From Tanytarsus gracilentus (Eukaryota; Arthropoda; Insecta; Diptera; Chironomidae), in the NCBI GenBank assembly GCA_038502055.1, contig JAXRKN010000044.1:1708001-1772000 (forward strand): a DNA stretch of 64,000 nucleotides, in the 5' to 3' direction. The position numbers and the translations under genes are program-made. Of the stretch, positions 11,701-23,800 are shown piece after piece. The notes beneath the pieces were generated by a model that was given only the letters and a program-made list of their open reading frames with translations, did no database searches and had not been told where the DNA came from. Every line of letters starts with the position of its first letter. The first letter of the stretch is position 1.

Positions 11701-12582
11701 AGCAACTATAATTTGATGCAATTGAAAAACTAATTAAAATTCCCGTTTAGAATTAATAAACTTTTTAAGGGATTCTAAACAATAAAGGGAATGACTTTTT
11801 TTTCTTATAAAAATTGATTTTGTTTAAAAAATTTAATTGCCAGCAAATAATTGAAAGCTTTTGATCGAATTTTTCCACTATAGGAAATTTAATTGATTTT
11901 GTGGAATTTCAGGAAAAATTTAACGAAAAATTCAAGTTTGATGAAATTCTTATTTCCTGTAAGCTGCAATTAATCGTTTGCAATTCATTGATACTTTCTT
12001 AATTGAATTTTGCTCTAGATTTTTCTCATGTTTGATTGTGATATTTTTTTAATCGATCGAGTCTAAAAAATTATTTAAAATATTAATCTCGATCAATTTT
12101 GATGCATTTATTGCTAGATCAATAATTATCGAGTTAATTAGTTGTTGAATATGCAAATAAATGATCCTAAATTTATAGTTACAGGGAATGTTAATTTTTA
12201 AAAATGTTAATTGAAATTGAACAAGGAATAAATTTAATTTTTATTTTCTAAACTCATTCAAAACTTGCACAAACGTTAGATTTGATCAACGCAAATTTTC
12301 TCATGCTAATTCTTTCTTAATTATCTTTTAACAATCACCAAACTTAAATCCGCATTAATTTTTCTCTCTTTCATGTAAAATTGACAAATCAACACGAAAA
12401 AATAGCAGCTTAGATTATTTGGCTCGAAATTTATTAAGTTCAAAGACAAAGTAAATGCAATTATTGAAAGCACATGCATGAAATGAGTCACGTGTTAACG
12501 ATATAAGTTTAGAGGAAAAAAATAGTGTTAACAAGTGCTTTCAAATTAAGTGTGAGCAATCGACAACAGCCGTCAATTTATC
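8762..12582. other. Intergenic region upstream of the ABCG gene
   Basis: No credible coding sequence; the short open frames are chance. It is mostly A/T-rich with two islands of higher complexity. One, 9285-9560, holds many CA and GAA runs and could be a 5' UTR exon. The other, 11110-11380, contains TCAGATCGATAGTTCAGAT and a possible donor near 11378 (TATGCG|GTAAAC). Either could be a non-coding first exon or enhancer of the ABCG gene. A near-palindrome of GA/TC repeats (AGAGAGAAATTTATCTCTCT) lies near 8881-8900. Confidence 0.4.
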
Positions 12583-15500
12583 ATGTCGGAGTCTAATTCA
12601 TCCTACGACGAGATTGTAGTTGAGAGTGAGCAGAAAGGCAGAGGTCAAGCATTGAAGTACCTGCCACGTTGGCCTGCCGTCAATATTGACTTTGAGGATG
12701 TCGTCTATACGGTCGAGAATGGAATTGAAAGTGAGTCTAATTTGAATTGACAACTTTTAAATTATGAAAAAAAATGAATTGAGAATTTTTAGTTTAATTA
12801 ATTTAAATTTCATTTAAGAGTGAGAAACTTTCATGTATTTTTTATCTAGCTGATTTAATTAAGTATTTAAATTTTTGAATCATTTAAATATTCCTAAAAT
12901 GTAATTAATTAATTTTTAAACAACGATGTCATTGATCTTTAACAATCTTTCGTGAATAATTTTTTCCACAATGTTAGTTTGTTTTTTTGCTGCTTAAAAA
13001 GATTCTAAAACACATCGTTTGATCTCGTGTAGCAATTTCAACTTTATTGTCTCGTGTAATTGCGGTTGATACTTTGCGGTAAATCTTTAGACGCTAAATT
13101 GCCCTTCAGACAAAACAAGTTGAAAAGCTGTTCATGAATTTAGACTTAAAAATCTTAATTTTAATTTGTTAAACTTTTGCAGCCTCTGCTTGATTTTCTT
13201 AATTTTATTTAACCTCAATTAATCTCAAAACCATGACAAATTATTTCTAATCGCTTTCAAAAAAACTTTCAATGAGAGCTTGAAAAATACTTTTATTTCC
13301 AAATAATGATTTTGCAGATTTTTTTTATAAAATGTCAAGTCATTCTTTAGAAATTCCAAAACAACTTTGGCATTTCATCAAATCTTTGGTTAGTTCTTGA
13401 CACACCCATAAAATTATAATTTTATTCATTCAAAATCTCGCATTTAAGATTGAGAATTATTTAATGTCGCATTGTAATCAGGGTGAGAGTTTATTAGCGC
13501 TCAATAGAAAAACAATTTAAAAAAATTAAAAGTCGTGAAATTATTAAATAAATGTTACGCAATAATGTCACTCATAACTTCAATGTAAGCAAGTCGTTTA
13601 ACGTCGAATGACTTAATTAAGTTTTGACAGATCATAAAAGCGTAAGTTAAATAAATTATTTTTTAAATTTCAATTGTTGAAAAATTTGAAAAGTATTTCT
13701 TTAAATCGAGACAACATAAAAGTTCTAGTCAGAGATAACAAAATTATTTTGCTTCTGAATCTAATAAAAAATTCTCAACCATCAACTGGCGCTAAGTCAA
13801 TCGATGGAATAAAAATGTAAATTTTAATAGCTGCCCTTTGAATAGATTAAAAAATTCGTCACACGTAATTTAAATGAGTCAGTCTCAAAAAACATTGTAA
13901 TGATCTTGTTTTGATATAAAATTCTTGAAATTTTATTTTTAACTCGCAGGAAACAAATCGATTCTGCGCGGCGTCAGCGGATCATTTCGGTCGGGTCAGT
14001 TAGTGGTGAGAAAGATTTTAAAATTATTTAAATTCTTTTATTTTTATGTCTTTGATTTTTCAGGGAATTCTCGGACCATCAGGTGAGGAATTTTTTTTTA
14101 AAAAATCTCGTGATAATTTCAATCAATAATTTTTTCCTCAGGTGCTGGCAAAACCACTTTACTGAATGTTTTGGCTGGTTTTAAGTGAGTTTTCTTCTTT
14201 CTGTTTATTTCTTCTGCTCGCGCATAATCAAGTCGATTTTGGCGTCTCTTACAATATCGATTGAGATAGGTCAAGAATGTTTTCATCACGATTATTAAAA
14301 AATTCGAAGATTTTATTTGTGTTTTGGTTCGAGGAATGTCCGTGAGTCATCAGAGACTGTCTGAATTTTTTAAAGAATTTAATTTTCTAATTTCGATTTT
14401 CAATTTAAATCGAAATTTCATGAAAGTTTTAATATATCAAAATATTTACTAATAAGTTGACACAACTGTTGAACCATAAATTAAAAAAATAAAATCACTT
14501 TTGTTGAATTTCTTTCACTTTTTTTAATAAACTTATTTTTCTCGACTTTACCCTCAAAATTATGATAATTTAATCATTTCGATTTAAACAAGAATTTTAA
14601 TCTTAAATTTTTTTTGCATAGGCCTATTTCATTTCATTTCATAAAAATTTAAAATTCTGGATCCAAAACTTGTTTTTAAGTAGAAATCAACCTGTTTTAT
14701 TTGCTGATATTTTTTACGCAACTTTCTTCAGTTGATCGTAAAAATATTTCCAAAAGAGCTAAAAATAAATTTGATATCTTGGAGCCACTGTAAAATCTGA
14801 TATTATGGGTTCTAATTGGACATTTTGTTATTTTCATGTCTGCGCCTAATTTTTACGACAACCTTCACCAGCATTTAGAATTAAGAATATATTCGTGACG
14901 CTGATGATGCTAATTAGTCTCCATAATGATGTTAGAAACCAAAGTGGAAATGTCTTTTAAGATATTTTAATTAATCTTGCCTGGAGACACAACTGACATA
15001 ATTTGACATTTCGATAATTTCCAGATGCGAGAACGTGACCACTGGCAACGTATCCATTAACAAGCGAACACGTGACATGAAAGTCTTTCGAAAGATGTCG
15101 CGATACATCATGCAGCAGGACGTAAAGCAGCCAGGACTAACAGTTCGCGATGTGATGCTTTATGCAGCCGATCTTAAACTCGGCTTTGATGATCTCACCA
15201 AGGACCAGAAAGTGGAAATAGTAAATGAAATTATTCGCTTATTGAGGCTTGAAAAAACTATGGACACAGATTGCGCTCGATTGTCGGGTGGCGAACTTAA
15301 AAGACTTTCAATCGCTCAAGAGCTCGTCAACAATCCGCCAGTTCTCTTTCTTGATGAGCCGACAACGGGACTCGATGACGCGAGCTGTGGACAGTGTGTC
15401 GAGCTATTGAAGCGCCTCGCAGCCGGCGGTCGAACTGTGATTTGCTCTGTCCACACACCGTCAGCGAAAATATTCGAAATGTTTGACCTCGTATACGTGG

Positions 15501-16998
15501 TGGCAAATGGACAGTGCGTTTATTCGGGTGAAGGTCAAAATATTGTGCCTTACTTGGAAGCCGTAGGACTTCGATGTCCAAAGACTTACAATCCAGCTGA
15601 TTTTAGTGAGTTTTTAATTTAACGGCTTTTAATACTTCAAAAAATATATTTTTTTTACATAATAACAGTAATTGATGTAGCAAGCGGCGAATATGGACAC
15701 GAATATCTCGATCGCATGGTTGAGCTGATAGACAATGGTCGAGTTATTAACTACAAACCGACATCGAAAATAATTGAGAAAATCCACGATAACTTCATTG
15801 ATCGAAATGACAATGCGGATAGTGGTGAATTAAAACAGCAAATGGAAGAGGAAATTGATCCAAAAAATTTGAAATTCAAATGTTCTAGTTGGCAGCAATT
15901 TTGTGTTCTTTTTAGGCGAGCGAGCAGGCAAATTTACTACAATAAGGTGAACAAAAATTTGAAAAAACCCTTGTGGCACATTTTCAAATTATTAAAATCA
16001 TTTTTTTGTTAATCACCAGAGTTACATCTCCCTTCGAATTTCGATGCACATTTTTCTCGGCCTTGTTATTGGCGGACTTTTCTGGCAGATGGGCAACGAT
16101 GCAACAAAAACACTTTTCAATTTTGGATTTTGCTACACGATCATAATTTTCTTCATGTACATTCCAATGCTGCCAGTGTTGCTCGAGTGTAAGTTTTCAC
16201 CCTCGTGGCACAAAATTTTAATTTTATTAATTGATGTCCAAATTTGTCTTCCAGTTCCAACTCAAGTTCAACTCTTAAAGCGCGAATACTTCAACCACTG
16301 GTATCAACTTAAGCCATATTATTTTTCAATGATAATCGCGAAGCTTCCAATTCAATTTTTAACCGCAGTTTTGTATCTCACAATGGTTTACATCTTCACC
16401 GATCAGCCACTTGAGCTCAACAGAGTTTTACTTTTTTACTTTGTGTCATTACTCACGAGTCTCACGTCGGAGAGCTTTGGACTGCTTGTTTCATCGAGGT
16501 TGAGCATCATTGTGAGTGTCTCTAATGAGATTTAACAAAATTAATCTTTAATAAAATATTTTATCGTAGAACGGAATGTTTTGTGGCCCTGTTGCAGTTT
16601 GCCCGATGATGCTTCTGAGTGTTTGTGGGATCGGAGGTGGAACTGAAACGATCCCGGCAGTGACAAGATTTTTCATGAAGTTCAGTTATCTTCGATATTC
16701 ACTGGAGGGAATTTTAGAGGCAATTTATGGTTTCGGAAGAGGTGACATGGACTGTCCCAACACTGAGAAATTTTGTCCTTACAAAAAACCAAAATTTCTT
16801 CTTCGATTGATGGGCTTTGATCATCTTGACTTTCGAATCGCAGTTACAGCGCTTTTTGGATTTTATTTATTTTTTAATATCACCGCAGTTTATCTTCTCA
16901 AAAATCGACTTTCATATCAGCGAAAGTCACTGTGGCCAATTCAATATGTGTCTAGGGTTGTCAAGCAATATTTCAACTTTACACCCTATAAATTTTAA
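12583..16998 (+). CDS. ABC transporter subfamily G half-transporter (white-type), 659 aa
   Basis: Nine exons: 12583-12730, 13950-14005, 14064-14082, 14142-14184, 15025-15605, 15669-15946, 16020-16188, 16255-16511 and 16570-16998, joining in frame to 1980 nt. The N-terminal ATPase domain has Walker A GPSGAGKTT (72-80), Q-loop MQQD (118-121), signature LSGGELKR (175-182), Walker B VLFLDEP (195-201) and His232 in SVHTPSA. The D-loop reads TGLDD instead of the commoner TGLDS. Then NPADFIIDVASGEYG and, from about residue 385, a C-terminal membrane domain with about six hydrophobic segments, ending near RKSLWPIQYVSRVV. ATPase-before-membrane order is diagnostic of ABCG. Such half-transporters work as dimers moving lipids, sterols, pigments or hormones. 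The resemblance is to the ABCG1/4-like insect group rather than to eye-pigment white itself, but I cannot assign an ortholog. Confidence 0.95.
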
Positions 16999-19900
16999 AT
17001 TTTAAATTTCGACTGAAAATGTGAAAAATTACTCGAATGGTGATAATGAAATTTATTGTGCTTTAAAAACGATTGTTGTGCTTTAAGATGGATTTTTAAG
17101 GGTAGATTTAGAAAATAATTAAATCAATTAAATAAAATTTGAAAAATTTAAATAGTTTGTGAATTTTCAATTTTCCTTTTGAGATTAAATTAATTAATTT
17201 AAAGAAACATCAGAAAGTCATTCATTCTTGCTTCAAATTAACGGTTTTTAGTATTTGAAGTTTAAAGCTCATAAAAGCTCTTTTTTGCTGAAAGCTTTCG
17301 TTTGAAATAATTTTATGCTGGCTTACAATTTTTCCAACTAATTCAGAATAAAATTTGGCTGTTTTTAAATTTTATCTCATATGCTCAGAAATTCAAATTT
17401 TTCGACTTAATTTATCTCAATGCAATGCGATAATTTTCGCAGCAATTAAAATAATTTTATTTTACGCGGTTCAATTTCATCAAAATCTCTTTCTGTTTTA
17501 ATTTTTTTCATCTCACTTGATTTGCATGAAAGCTTATGTTGTGAGGCTGGCAAATGAGTCTTTATGCTAATTACTGCTGTTTTGATTACATTCCGAAATA
17601 AAAAAGAGAGCGGAAAATTATCTTCATGTACGTGATAAGAATGTCTGAGAGATTTTAAATGAAGGGTGGAAATGGGAGGTTTTTAATACTTGACTTTGAA
17701 TTGAAGAAATGTAACAGAAAAATTAAGGAAATAATTTAAATTTTCAAACCCAACTCTAATTTTTTTTCACTAAATTTTTCCATTAAATTTAAATTCAAAT
17801 CGATGAAACTCCATCGAGTATACAGAACCGCATTTATGCATGAACGCCTCAAAAAGTTCAAATGGCAGAAATTCAAATTAGTCCTGCGATGCTGACACTT
17901 CACTAAAAAACCACGCTCTATAAAAATTGCAATCCGATAGCCATTGAATGTCGAGCGTGCGGTTTGCCGCTTAAGGCCAATTCATTAGCATTGCGAATAG
18001 TTGTCATAAATTCTATAAAGTAATCTTCTAGCCGTGCCTTGCAGTCAGTGGCCGATGTTTGCGTTGCATTATGCACAGTCGAGTGCATTAACTAGGTCAT
18101 GTTTTCGTGTTTACTGTGAAGTTGAACAAAAAATTTATTTTATCGAGAGAACATCAGCGTGATATTTATTTTCGCAAACTTCCTGACGACGATGAGCTTT
18201 GGGAATGAGCGAGAGTTTGAGCTTTAGAAATGGAATTGCAAATTTATTTAAAGATATGACAAATTTTAATTTTTACTAGAAAATTAAAGCTTGACGGTAA
18301 ATACAATAAAAAATATTTAAACTTCTCCCCAGCTTTAAACATTGAAATATAAAAAAAATTCTCAAAACAAGAAATGTAAAATCATGGGAGGGCGAGGAAG
18401 GAAAGCAATTTTCAGTGCCTTTTTATTTACAACTTCATGGACCCTCGAACATAATTCTCTCTCTCTTTTTCTTGCTGTCGTGATGTAATAATTCATTGGC
18501 TAAAGCACTCTCTACACTCTACACTATCCCGACAGTGTGAAATAAAAAAATTAAAGTTTTATGGAGTGAAATTTTTTACACTTTTTATCGTGTAAAGTCA
18601 GGAAAGATATTTTAATTATAATGAGAAAGTTTTTAAGCTTTTTTAAGCGAGATTTTACATAATTACGATGAACTTGTGTTGTGGCATGATGAAGTGGTTT
18701 TGATGGTTGATAAAAAAAATGAATTAATTTTTTTAAAAGAATTAAAATTTTAAATTTTTAATATATTTAATATTCTTGATTAATTCTGAAACGAAAAACT
18801 TTTTGAAGAACAAAAAATTTAAATTCACCCTCTTTTTCGCAATAAATTAGAGCATGGGTGGATTAAACCTGGAACATGCCATTTAGCATATCAGAAAAAT
18901 ACACAAAGACACCATCGAAATGAATAAATTTGAGGCAATTTATAATTTTTTTACTCTCTTCGTACATGACATATATAAAAATTTATTCTAAATTACAATA
19001 CTTTTTTTACACACACATTTTTCATAGCTCACATGCCAAATTATTTAACAACCTTTTATTCGTAACATTTTTCAGGATGCGCATTTATCCTTAGCACACA
19101 TCACTTCCATCCTAATTGCTTAAAATAAAACATCATTTTGGTTTACTTTTGCTCTTAAAACATGAAAATTTTCAACACTTTTAGGCGGAGTTTGAGGGGT
19201 TGTTTGGAGTATGTTAATGAGTTGTTACTTTAATGCTTGCTAATTAAGGAGAAAGGGGCAAAAAATTAAAGTTAACTGAAACCTCAATGAGATTTTTTTG
19301 AGCTTGAATTATTTTTATTTGAAAATTTAAAAAAGAAGAGAAAAAATCTTTATCTCATTTCAAAATTTTCAATCAAAGAAAAATTTAAATAATTTCCATA
19401 ACATTTTTCATCATAATTTCTTCATTCTTGATAGCTATACAATTTTTAAAATTCAAATAATTTTAATGATTTTCTTGGGATATTCTACTATGTACATAAA
19501 ATCATGTGTTTGAAAGAACTTTTTTGTTGAAAAATTACAATTTTAATGAGATTTTTTTAAAGTCTTCTGAGAATATCTGAAAAGATGTTCAATAGGTCAA
19601 AAAATGTTTGTCTCTTAAGTATCTGCATTTTAAATTTTTTAAGTTGAAAAAATTAATAAAAATAGAGATTGGCGAGTAGAATTTCGACTCGATTACAATG
19701 TAACTGGCCATCTCTGAATAAATTTTAAATAAAATTTGTTTCTTTAAGTCTTTTGAAATTTTAAATTATTTAAGAGATGAAATTTTAAACAATTTACAAT
19801 GAAAAATAAATTAAAAAATTGCAACACACGCATAAGTTTTAATTTAATTTGACTTAAAAATGTATTTTATTCAGAAATTTAATTCAAAAATGATTGTTTT

Positions 19901-20832
19901 ATTATTTCGTAAATTCAAATACTAATTTCCCGCTCCCCTGAATTACGATCGAGAATCACCGGCAGTTTTAATTCAGTCCTAAAATCTCAGAAATATTTTA
20001 AGAAATTCCTGAGCTTTTACCTCTCAATTTAATTTACGATAAAACATCTTTTCCATGTTTGAAAATTAAAATTCCTCAAATTTTTTGCTTCAGATCAAAT
20101 TTTTCACAAAATTCTCAATTTCAATCTTGCGTGTTTTTTTTCTCCGACATTCTAAAATTTAAATTGGTTTTTGCTTTTTTCCTTCAAAATAATCACAAGA
20201 AATTCACAAGAAATTTCTGAATTTTTTTCATGAGTGAAAATTTAAATTTTCCTCTGATTTCTTGACTTCATTAAATAATCTCTAACAATAATTAAAATTT
20301 GATTGATTTTTCACTAGCTTTTGCGATGACTTAACTTCGATGTGAATTTTTTGATTGTAAAATACGAAAAAGTGGATGAATTCCAATTCAATTATGCATC
20401 ATTTAAATTTCATTCTGCATTCTCCACGATAAAAGCTCTCGATATCGCATTTTACAATCGATTCATTTTGTCGCTTATAGCAATGACAATTTAACATGAT
20501 GGAAAGCACGATGACAATATTTAAGAGGATAATCTAGCAGTGATGGGAAATTTTTTACAGTGATGATGGTTTTTACAGTGAATTCTCGCGAGTCCTTATT
20601 TTAAATGGAAAGGAAGTTTTACAGTGATTTTGCTTAAATAAGATACTTAATTAAATAACTTGAGTATTTTTATCGAATGGAAAAATTTACGCTACAAAAA
20701 CTTCACTGTACGATTGAAGTTCAAAATTTGAATTTTTAACGGCTTTTTTTGCTTCTAAAATTTTGAGATCCATTAAAAGTTTTACCTAGTCATCATCGTC
20801 CCAACCTCCACATCATCGATATAAATTTACTT
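16999..20832. other. Intergenic region between convergent ABCG and Pgant2 genes
   Basis: The two flanking genes end towards each other, so this holds both 3' UTRs. A likely ABCG polyadenylation signal (AATAAA) lies near 17130. The rest is A/T-rich without coding sequence. The stretch 17930-18110 has higher complexity and a small stem (TTATGCAC facing GTGCATTAA near 18068-18092). I see nothing else to name. Confidence 0.4.
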
Positions 20833-23800
20833 TCACGACAAATCCGACATAAAATGCCACTGTTGTGTGTCTAGCGCTGAATTGCAACGTTCTGCCGTGA
20901 CTCCTCGCTCAGTTACAAATCGCGAGTCGAGACAAACGTTCAATTTGCTGTGCTGCAATAATCCACCATCGCGCTGCACCCACTGTTGATTTTCCGATTC
21001 ATCGCAATATTTCATAATCACTCCGCTGCCTCGTGAGAAATTAATGAGTGTGAGACATAAATCCAAGTGCTTAATTTGACCGCGTTTGGTGAGCGTCCAC
21101 TCTTGATTGCCACCTACATGCGACAAAAATGAAAATTGCGATAAAATTTCGGTTGTCAAATTGTCGAACGGGTCTTACCTGTCTCGTGGCATTGATAAAG
21201 TCCAACCGTACCGTCAACCAAATGTCCGAGCGTATCAACACAATATGGCCCCTGTCGTATGCTACCCTTTGCCTGCATCTCGGGCACAATTAGTTCGGGA
21301 TAAACGTTTTCTAAATACCACTTGAACGGCTTGCAATGGAGACGCGCTTTTAATGCCATCCTGTCATCAATGCTGCTTCGACAATTGATTGAGGGTTCAA
21401 TTAGTGAGTTTAATAGATGTGGGATAGATATTTAAGGATTAATTGAAGTTGATTGGTAAATGCGAGGGTTTTTCACAATCGGTTGAGTTTGTAATCGGAA
21501 AATTGTTTTTCGGAATTAAGTCTTTAAGGTTTGTTTGAAATGTAAGAGAGCTTCTTAAGTTTTAAAGGGCGTTTGTAAATTATTTTAATTGGTTAAATTT
21601 TTTTTTAAATTTCGTAAAAGCTCACAAAAGATTTCAACTGAGCTTTTGAAGAATAAGCTTAAAATTTTTTTCAACATGGATTTTAAATTTTCATAAAAGC
21701 TCACAACATTTAAATTAAGCTTTTGAACAGAAAATATCAATTTGGCAAAAATCTTTTAATGGAGTTTCCAAAACAGAAAAGTGAACTTTTGATCATAAAG
21801 CTTCAAAATGAGCTTTTGAACAGAACACTTAAAACATTTTAAAAATTAAATTAATTTTTTTAAAAAAGCTCACAAAACCTTTTAAACAATTAACTTTCAA
21901 ATAAGTTTTTGAACACAAAACGTCCAAGTTAGAACAGAAAGCTTTCAAGTGAGGTATTGAAAAGAAAGCTTTCAAGTAAGCATTTTTATCAATAAAGCTT
22001 CTTATCAAACCTAATAAAAATTCAATCAACCAAATTGCTATCGAAGAAGTTCAAACTTACTTGCCAAACGGAATATTTTTCGCTAGCGGAACGGAGGCAT
22101 AATAGTACTGCTTAAACTCATCCATCCAAACCTCAGCCGCGCTGGAATTGTTAAAGAGAAAGTTTTGGCATGATTTACTACTTCTATGGCGAAATAAAAG
22201 GGAAGGAAAAACAAACTTTAACCTTCTCCTTTCACTTACCGTCGTGTATTGCGAGCGAAAACATTCCCACTGCCTCCTGTCATGTTGAAATGAAAGAAGA
22301 GAAAAAAGTGTAAGTGAATTGAATGAGGGAAAATTAAGTTAACGCACAATGGAAAGGAAAATGAGAGAAAAAAAGTTTCAGCAATTTTTCTTTTTCACGC
22401 TCGGACGACGTGAAACGTGAAATGAGTTGAGTTCTTTCTGATAGGCGTGACTTTATGATCCACTTGAGTGTTTGTGGGGGAAAAAGTTTGTTGAAAATTT
22501 CCCTTTGAAAGTTTTGAAGGATAAAATTTTGAGTTGACGTGAGCTGAATTTTTTGAGAGCTTTTTCACAGTTCTTTGAAGAAGTTTAAAACGATTTGGTG
22601 AAATTTGAAAGAAAATTTAATTACTTAAAATCTTATTTCGATTCTTTTCCCTCGAAACTGAATAAAGTTGAATTTTATGTGGGAAGTGAATTCATTTTAA
22701 TAATTAAAAGCTCTTTTTCTGATTTTCTTTTTAATGCGATATCCAATTTCTTCTAATCATTCATCCCGAGGTTAGAAGCGAGACAGTCAATAAGAATGAG
22801 AATGACGTTTAAAGGTTAAATGTGCTTTCAAGTTGATGTGTTTTAAAGATCCTGAATTTACCGGTGAATGTGTTTTAAATTTTTAGAATTTTTTATTATT
22901 TTTCAGAAAAATTCTAAAAATTTGAATGACTGAAAAAACTTTTTTGTAAGTGGACATATTTCGAAAGATTTGTTCAAAAAACAACAAATTAAAAGATTTC
23001 AAACTTACATGAATTCACCGGTGAATGCAGGACTTCTTGATTTTATAAAAAATTAAAATTTACAATTTTATTTTTAAACTTTAATTTTTATCCAACATTT
23101 TGTGTTCATTAAAAGAAATTCAGTTTTCAAGTTAATCTTTCTAATAAACCTCAATATCGTCTAATTCCCTTCCATAATCCTTTCTCTACTGCGGGATCAG
23201 AATTTTCGCAGAATATAAATTTACCAAACGTCGACTGAATTCCAAGTCGACAATAAGCAGCTTAATGAACGTCTTATGCAAAATTAAAAATTACTTAGAG
23301 AAATAAGAAGAAATTTTTGATTTAGTTCAAAATAAATTTTAAGATTATCGTCGGAAAATTTGAACATCTGCGAAATCTCATTATTATTTATTTTTAAACG
23401 GAATCCTACTGTGGATTAATTTCAATATCACCAAGAAAAGTTGTGAAAATAAATTGAAATTGAATCGCTTTGAAAAATAATCGCATTCAGTTCAAAGATC
23501 GGGGGAGAAAATTCAAGGGATGAAAATATTTTGAAAAAATTAAAAAACCTTTGAAGTACAAAATTCAAATAATTTATTAAACATTCAATTTTCTGTTCAT
23601 TTCTTTCGTAATTTGAAAATAACTTCTCATTCCTAGCTTTCTCTTTTTAAAATTCAATTTCTCTTCTCATTACACATGAATTAAAATTGCTTTTTCATCT
23701 TTTCCACACTCACATTTATGTCAACAAACTCACGCTGTGTATTTGAATTTTTTGATGAAAATTTATTTACCTGGAAACGTGTATGGGTGTCGCTTACGAA

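Noticed and set aside
18060..18095. Possible microRNA hairpin
   Set aside because: The stem is only about eight base pairs with a bulge, far too short for a microRNA precursor.
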